Origin: Shinella sp. UYSO24
GTDB taxonomy: Bacteria; Pseudomonadota; Alphaproteobacteria; Rhizobiales; Rhizobiaceae
NCBI GenBank assembly: GCA_902167985.1
Contig: CABHNZ010000003.1
Coordinates: forward strand, 372,001-436,000
DNA: 64,000 nucleotides
Direction: 5' to 3'
Shown here: one piece after another, positions 60,092 through 64,000 of the stretch
Numbering within the stretch: the first letter of the stretch is position 1
Layout of the letters: each line of letters starts with the position of its first letter
Translations under genes and position numbers: made by a program
Notes under the pieces: generated by a model
Seen by the model: only the letters and a program-made list of their open reading frames with translations
Databases searched by the model: none
Told to the model about the DNA's origin: nothing

Positions 60092-60925
60092 TTATTTGCT
60101 GGCGGAAAGGGCCTTGTGCTCTTCCTCCAGATAGGTGGTGTTGAGCAGCCGGTTTGCCTTGGCAAACTCCAGCAGCTTGCCGTCAGCGTGAAGCTTCTTC
60201 ACGGCGTTGTCGAGTGCCGTTTGCGTGTCCTTCTCGCCCTTGCGCAGCCAGATGACGCTGTCGGACGGGATAAGTTCGGTCGGGAAGGGGATGGCATAGT
60301 CCTTCCACTCTTCCGGACGATCCTCCAGCAGAAGGCCGACGGTCGCGCCGACATGAACGGCTGCCACGCAATTGCCGCCCTGAAGCGCCAGAAGCGATTC
60401 CGGCTGGCTCGGCAGCGCCTTGACGATCGCGCCATACTGTTCGATCAGCGGCTGGGTGAAGTTCGAGCCCTGCGAAACGCAGACCGGCTTGCCCTTGAGG
60501 TCGCTCCAGTCCTTCAGGCCGCTATCCTTGCGCACCACGGCAGCACCGCCGCTGCGATCATAGGGGGTCGGCACATAGTCGAGGATCTTGGCGCGCTCGT
60601 CCGTGTACTGCATGTTGGCGATCAGGATATCGACCTTGCCCTGCTGCAGGAACTGCACGCGGTTCGGCGGCGTCACGGTGACGGTTTCGAGCTTGACGCC
60701 GAGATCCTCGGCAAGCGCCTTGGCGATATCGATGTTATAGCCCTTCTCGGCCTGCGTCTTCGGATCGATGTAACCGAAGGGCGCGCCCGACAGGATGACA
60801 CCCACGGTGAGTGCGCCGCGACCCTTGATACGATCGAGTGTCGCATCGGCAAATGCGCTGGTGGCCGTCAGGCCGGAAAGGGCGAGGCCGAGAACGGTAA
60901 GGGCAAGTTTTTTGCGCAGCATCAT
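60092..60925 (-). CDS. Polar amino-acid-type ABC substrate-binding protein
   Basis: A 277-residue protein with signal peptide RKKLALTVLGLALSGLTATSAFA. The mature domain opens TLDRIKGRGALTVGVILSGAPFGYIDPKTQAEKGYNIDIAKALAEDLGV, the family-3 solute-binding start. FLQQGKVDILIANMQYTDERAKILDYVP and KGKPVCVSQGSNF follow. It is the first gene of an operon that ends with the flavin monooxygenase. Its ligand is probably the compound those enzymes degrade. Confidence 0.9.
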   Translation of the reverse strand: MMLRKKLALTVLGLALSGLTATSAFADATLDRIKGRGALTVGVILSGAPFGYIDPKTQAEKGYNIDIAKALAEDLGVKLETVTVTPPNRVQFLQQGKVDILIANMQYTDERAKILDYVPTPYDRSGGAAVVRKDSGLKDWSDLKGKPVCVSQGSNFTQPLIEQYGAIVKALPSQPESLLALQGGNCVAAVHVGATVGLLLEDRPEEWKDYAIPFPTELIPSDSVIWLRKGEKDTQTALDNAVKKLHADGKLLEFAKANRLLNTTYLEEEHKALSASK

Positions 60926-61237
60926 GGGGTTCCTTGTTTGCGGCGAAACTAGAGCAGTGCCTCGGTTGCCACGAGCAATCCTATCCTTTGTTTTGCGCCT
61001 GTCGGGAACGGCTATGTTGCCATGCCGAGTTTTGACGCAAAATTCTACGCATTGAGCGCTTGTTCGGCCAGCGTCCCGTTCGTGAAAGCGGTTCTGGGGA
61101 TACTGGGGTATGCCAAACGGTCGACTCCACTGCTGCAGAGACCCGCTATCTCCTTGCTACCAAAGATAAAGTCTTGTCTGAATCAATGCTTCCGGCGGTT
61201 GTTTGTTCCCGCACGCCAGCGGCGCAGCACCGGAGGC
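60926..61237. other. Intergenic region, 312 bp
   Basis: It lies between the amino-acid importer binding-protein start (minus strand) and the end of the diguanylate cyclase gene. It must hold the importer promoter. I see no small coding frame with a ribosome site, no RNA gene and no clear operator or terminator in it. Confidence 0.5.
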
Positions 61238-62668
61238 TCAGGCGACAGCCGCGCGCGGAGGCGCAGACTTGTCGTCCGCCTGCTGCGCCTGGCGCCGGCG
61301 CAGCCCATCATAGCGTCTTGCCTTGGCATCGTAGAGTGCGCCGTCGGCTGCACCGAGTGCCGCATCGCAGTTCGTCCTGCTGTCATCCACGAGCCGTATG
61401 CCGAAGGACGCGCCCACGGTGACAGTGCCGCAGGCGAGCGATACAGGTGCGGCCAATGCCAGAGAAATACGCTGGCAGGCTGTGGCTGCCTCCGTCGCGC
61501 CAAGACCGGGCATGAGAATGGCGAATTCATCGCCGCCGAGCCGGAAGAGCCGGTCGTTGCTCCGCGTGGTCTGCTGCAGGCGTTCGGCGACGACCTTGAG
61601 GAGTGCATCGCCCATGGCATGTCCATGTGTGTCGTTGATGGCCTTGAAGCCATCAAGATCAAGGCAGACGACTGAAAGCGGGCCCTTGGCGGCAAGCGCG
61701 TCATACTCGTCGATCAGCAAGGCGCGATTGGAGAGCCCGGTCAGGAAGTCGTGGGTGGCGGCATGGCGCATCTGCCGCTCCTTGGCGACCAATGCCCTTG
61801 CGGTCGTCTGCGACATCCTGAGAAGGAAGACTGCACCCGCCAGAAGAATGACGGCGACGGTGACGAGCAGCGGCAGCGATCGATAGAGCGCATCGGTTGC
61901 CGGCTGCGGCGGGCGCCAGGAAAGCACTTCGGTCTCGCCGGCAAGGCCAACGGCCACTTCCACCCGCGCGCGATCGGGCGTGACGGACGACGCCGTTCCG
62001 ATACGGGCATCGTTCAACATGAAACGCGTGCCGAAGAAGCCCGGCAGGCTGCCCGCGATCGGCATGGCGGTAATCAGCACCGGTGCGCGGTCGTGTTTCG
62101 GCTTATAGGTAGAGAAATCCGGCTGAAAGAGCACTGCGGACAGAAGCACCGCATCCTGGCCGAGCACATCGATCCGGCTTGCGGCGATCTGGTCGGGAAT
62201 GCCGGGCTTCGGGTTCTTGTGAGCCTCGGCCTCACGGGCGCGGACCTGTGCCACCAGCGACGCGGATTCCCGCACGATTGCATCGGCGCCGCGCTTGAAG
62301 AATTCGCTCTTCCTCACCTCATCGGCCGTTCGCGAGTAGATGGTTTTGTCATCGTGATCGAGAACCGCGGTGAAACGGGTGCGCGACGTGCCGATCAAGG
62401 AAGCGCCGATATTGCGGTCGGTCCATTCGAGGTCGAAGGAATTGTCGAGTTTTTCGATCGCCTCGTCCCATATGGTCCAGGCCGTCAGCGAGAATTCTAT
62501 ATCCGAAGTCCAGAGCGCGACATTATGGCTGACCATGGTCTCCTGTGATCGGCGCGCCTCGGCGTCGATCCGGCTGATGCCGAAAAAGGCAAAGGTTGCC
62601 ATGCCGGCAACCAGCAGGGTCAGGCCGGCGATAATCGGGCCGACAAGTCGGAAATGAGCAAATCGCAT
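61238..62668 (-). CDS. Diguanylate cyclase with CHASE4-like periplasmic sensor
   Basis: A 476-residue protein. A membrane helix (LVGPIIAGLTLLVAGMATFAFFG, about 8-30) and a second near 262-284 flank a periplasmic sensor of about 230 residues. Its WTSDIEFSLTAWTIWDEAIEKLD segment fits CHASE4 domains. The cytoplasmic GGDEF domain has HDFLTGLSNRALL, CLDLDGFKAINDTHGHAMGD and an intact GGDEF at 378-382. The inhibitory RxxD site (RSND) lies five residues before it. It should make cyclic di-GMP under product inhibition and in response to an unknown periplasmic signal. Confidence 0.92.
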   Translation of the reverse strand: MRFAHFRLVGPIIAGLTLLVAGMATFAFFGISRIDAEARRSQETMVSHNVALWTSDIEFSLTAWTIWDEAIEKLDNSFDLEWTDRNIGASLIGTSRTRFTAVLDHDDKTIYSRTADEVRKSEFFKRGADAIVRESASLVAQVRAREAEAHKNPKPGIPDQIAASRIDVLGQDAVLLSAVLFQPDFSTYKPKHDRAPVLITAMPIAGSLPGFFGTRFMLNDARIGTASSVTPDRARVEVAVGLAGETEVLSWRPPQPATDALYRSLPLLVTVAVILLAGAVFLLRMSQTTARALVAKERQMRHAATHDFLTGLSNRALLIDEYDALAAKGPLSVVCLDLDGFKAINDTHGHAMGDALLKVVAERLQQTTRSNDRLFRLGGDEFAILMPGLGATEAATACQRISLALAAPVSLACGTVTVGASFGIRLVDDSRTNCDAALGAADGALYDAKARRYDGLRRRQAQQADDKSAPPRAAVA

Positions 62669-62773
62669 GATCGGTCGAACGCAGGTTTGAAAATGAACGT
62701 CAGTCGCCCTTCAGGCCTCAGCCCGCATGATCGGCCAGAGACGTTACCTTCAGGTTATCAAATGCTGTGTCTG

Positions 62774-62947
62774 TCAGAGGCCGGCAGGCGACATTCCGCT
62801 CTGTCCTGTCAGCGAGAAATAGCCGTAGGCTGCCGCGAATGCGAGAATGATGACGGCGACCACGATCAGCTTGCGCAGCCACGGCGGAACCTGACGGGGC
62901 GGCTTGGGCTTCTTGGGGCGCTGGAATTTGATGACGTTGTCGGACAT
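62774..62947 (-). CDS. Small single-helix membrane protein, 57 residues
   Basis: Starts MSDNVIKFQRPKKPKPPRQV at 62947. A basic, proline-rich N-terminus of about 26 residues precedes one membrane helix (KLIVVAVIILAFAAAYGYF, about 26-44) and a short periplasmic tail. The positive-inside rule places the N-terminus in the cytoplasm. Very similar small proteins beginning MSDNVIxFxRPKxPK are common in rhizobia, annotated as hypothetical. It lies between the cyclase gene and the divergent binding-protein gene. Function unknown. Confidence 0.7.
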   Translation of the reverse strand: MSDNVIKFQRPKKPKPPRQVPPWLRKLIVVAVIILAFAAAYGYFSLTGQSGMSPAGL

Positions 62948-63182
62948 GGCGGCAGATTAGGGCAGGGATTGTAAAGGAGAGCATAACGCCGCCGGCCTTT
63001 CCACCGTTAGCTGATCCGGTTTCACTTTATCGTGGCCAGCGGCTGACGGCGAAGGTTGCGATTTCCTTTCGGCGTTGAAAGCTGGCTGAAAGCTTGCCCT
63101 GCTAAGACCATCTCATGCATATCGTTGGGGAGACGCGCTGGAGGGCGTGTCAGCGATATTGCGAAGTCAAGGAGGACTTCCC

Positions 63183-64000
63183 ATGCATTCCAAACGCCGC
63201 CTCGTGCGCGCCCTGTCCGTTTCCGCTCTGGCCCTCGCCGGCATGCTCTCGACCACCGCAATGTCGCATGCTGCGGACAAGATCACCATCATGGTGGGTG
63301 GCTATGAAAAGCAGATCTATCTGCCCGCCAAGCTTGCCGAAGCGCTCGGCTATTTCAAGGATGAGGGCCTCAACGTCGAACTGCTCAATGAAGCAGCCGG
63401 CGTCGATGCTGAAAACCAGCTTCTCGCAGGCGCCGTTCAGGGCGTCGTCGGTTTCTACGACCATTGCGTCGACCTGCAGGCCAAGGGCAAGTTCATCGAA
63501 TCCGTCGTGCAGTTCAGCCAGGCGCCGGGCGAAGTCGAGCTTGTGTCCACCAAGCATCCGGAGATCAAGTCCTTCGCTGACCTCAAGGGCAAGAACCTCG
63601 GCGTGACCGGTCTCGGCTCGTCGACCAACTTCCTGTCGCTCTACATGGCCTCCAAGGCCGGCCTCAAGGGGGGCGACGTGGTGACGATCCCGGTCGGCGC
63701 CGGCGGCACGTTCATTGCTGCCATGCAGCAGGACCAGATCCAGGCCGGCATGACCACCGAGCCGACGATTTCGCGCATGGTGAAGACCGGCGAAGCTCAG
63801 GTTCTCGTTGACCTGCGCACCGTCGATGCCACCCGTGCAGCGCTCGGCGGTACCTATCCGGCCGCATCGCTCTACATGGAAACCGCCTGGGTCGATGCCC
63901 ACAAGGGCGACGTCCAGAAGCTGGCCAATGCCTTCGTCAAGACGCTGAAATTCATCGACACGCATTCAGCGGCAGAAATCGCCGACAAGATGCCGAAGGA
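63183..64000 (+). CDS. NMT1/SsuA-type ABC substrate-binding protein (partial, runs off window)
   Basis: Open from ATG 63183, with AAGGAGGAC just upstream, to the window end (272 residues seen). The signal peptide is RALSVSALALAGMLSTTAMSHAAD. The mature domain reads ITIMVGGYEKQIYLPAKLAEALGYFKDEGLNVELL, the nitrate/sulfonate/thiamine-precursor binding fold. FADLKGKNLGVTGLGSSTNFL and TYPAASLYMETAWVDAHKGDVQKLANAFV follow. It is probably the first gene of an importer for an aromatic, sulfonate or pyrimidine-like compound. The ligand cannot be told from this part. Confidence 0.87.
   Translation, partial: MHSKRRLVRALSVSALALAGMLSTTAMSHAADKITIMVGGYEKQIYLPAKLAEALGYFKDEGLNVELLNEAAGVDAENQLLAGAVQGVVGFYDHCVDLQAKGKFIESVVQFSQAPGEVELVSTKHPEIKSFADLKGKNLGVTGLGSSTNFLSLYMASKAGLKGGDVVTIPVGAGGTFIAAMQQDQIQAGMTTEPTISRMVKTGEAQVLVDLRTVDATRAALGGTYPAASLYMETAWVDAHKGDVQKLANAFVKTLKFIDTHSAAEIADKMPK

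Overview
The window is about 62% GC chromosomal or megaplasmid DNA from an alphaproteobacterium, most likely Hyphomicrobiales (Rhizobium/Agrobacterium-type). Signs are dense co-directional catabolic operons each led by an ABC importer, a RutR-type pyrimidine regulator, an ECF sigma/NrsF pair, FecI/FecR iron signalling and DUF2147/DUF2177/DUF2026 genes. I see no rRNA, tRNA, CRISPR array, insertion sequence or phage gene.

A caveat applies to the whole window. About 35 single-base frame breaks interrupt otherwise well-conserved genes. Nearly all those I checked look like one missing base in a short homopolymer, mostly G or C and sometimes T. I read them as consensus deletions, so most broken genes are annotated as single CDSs with an apparent frameshift.

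Layout. 1-1.3 kb: end of a siderophore-binding protein and an IroE-like esterase. 1.3-5.4 kb: ECF sigma and NrsF anti-sigma facing a MXKDX peptide, a membrane cytochrome b, a SUOX-fold molybdoenzyme and a periplasmic protein, with three GTAACC/CGAA-type promoters. 5.4-7.3 kb: cyclopropane-synthase-like methyltransferase and DUF1295 membrane protein. 8-17 kb: nucleobase/nucleoside module (RutR, cytosine deaminase, VOC protein, thymidine phosphorylase, second deaminase, polyamine-type ABC importer) with a RutR box at each end. 17.3-26.2 kb: probable D-amino-acid module (EamA exporter, GntR, RidA, DadA, divergent Liv-type importer, Asp/Glu racemase) around two ATTGTCGACAAT operators. 26.4-34.4 kb: FecI-FecR-TonB receptor-FecEDCB iron-siderophore uptake. 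34.4-38.3 kb: small enzymes, a LysR regulator and DUF proteins.

38.4-47.5 kb is the most unusual part. A TPR/ATP-grasp protein and a DUF2026 protein sit beside a giant protein of about 2,358 residues made almost entirely of about 294 octapeptide repeats, arranged in modules of 10 or 7 octads.

47.8-54.3 kb: PxpA, DUF1445, fused PxpB-PxpC, biotin carboxylase-BCCP and an NRAMP-like transporter, facing a GntR regulator. Together the last four catalytic parts resemble a split urea-carboxylase-like enzyme. 55-61 kb: polar amino-acid ABC importer with a MmgE/PrpD protein and a flavin monooxygenase. 61.2-64 kb: a CHASE4-like/GGDEF diguanylate cyclase, a 57-residue membrane protein and the start of an NMT1/SsuA-type binding protein.
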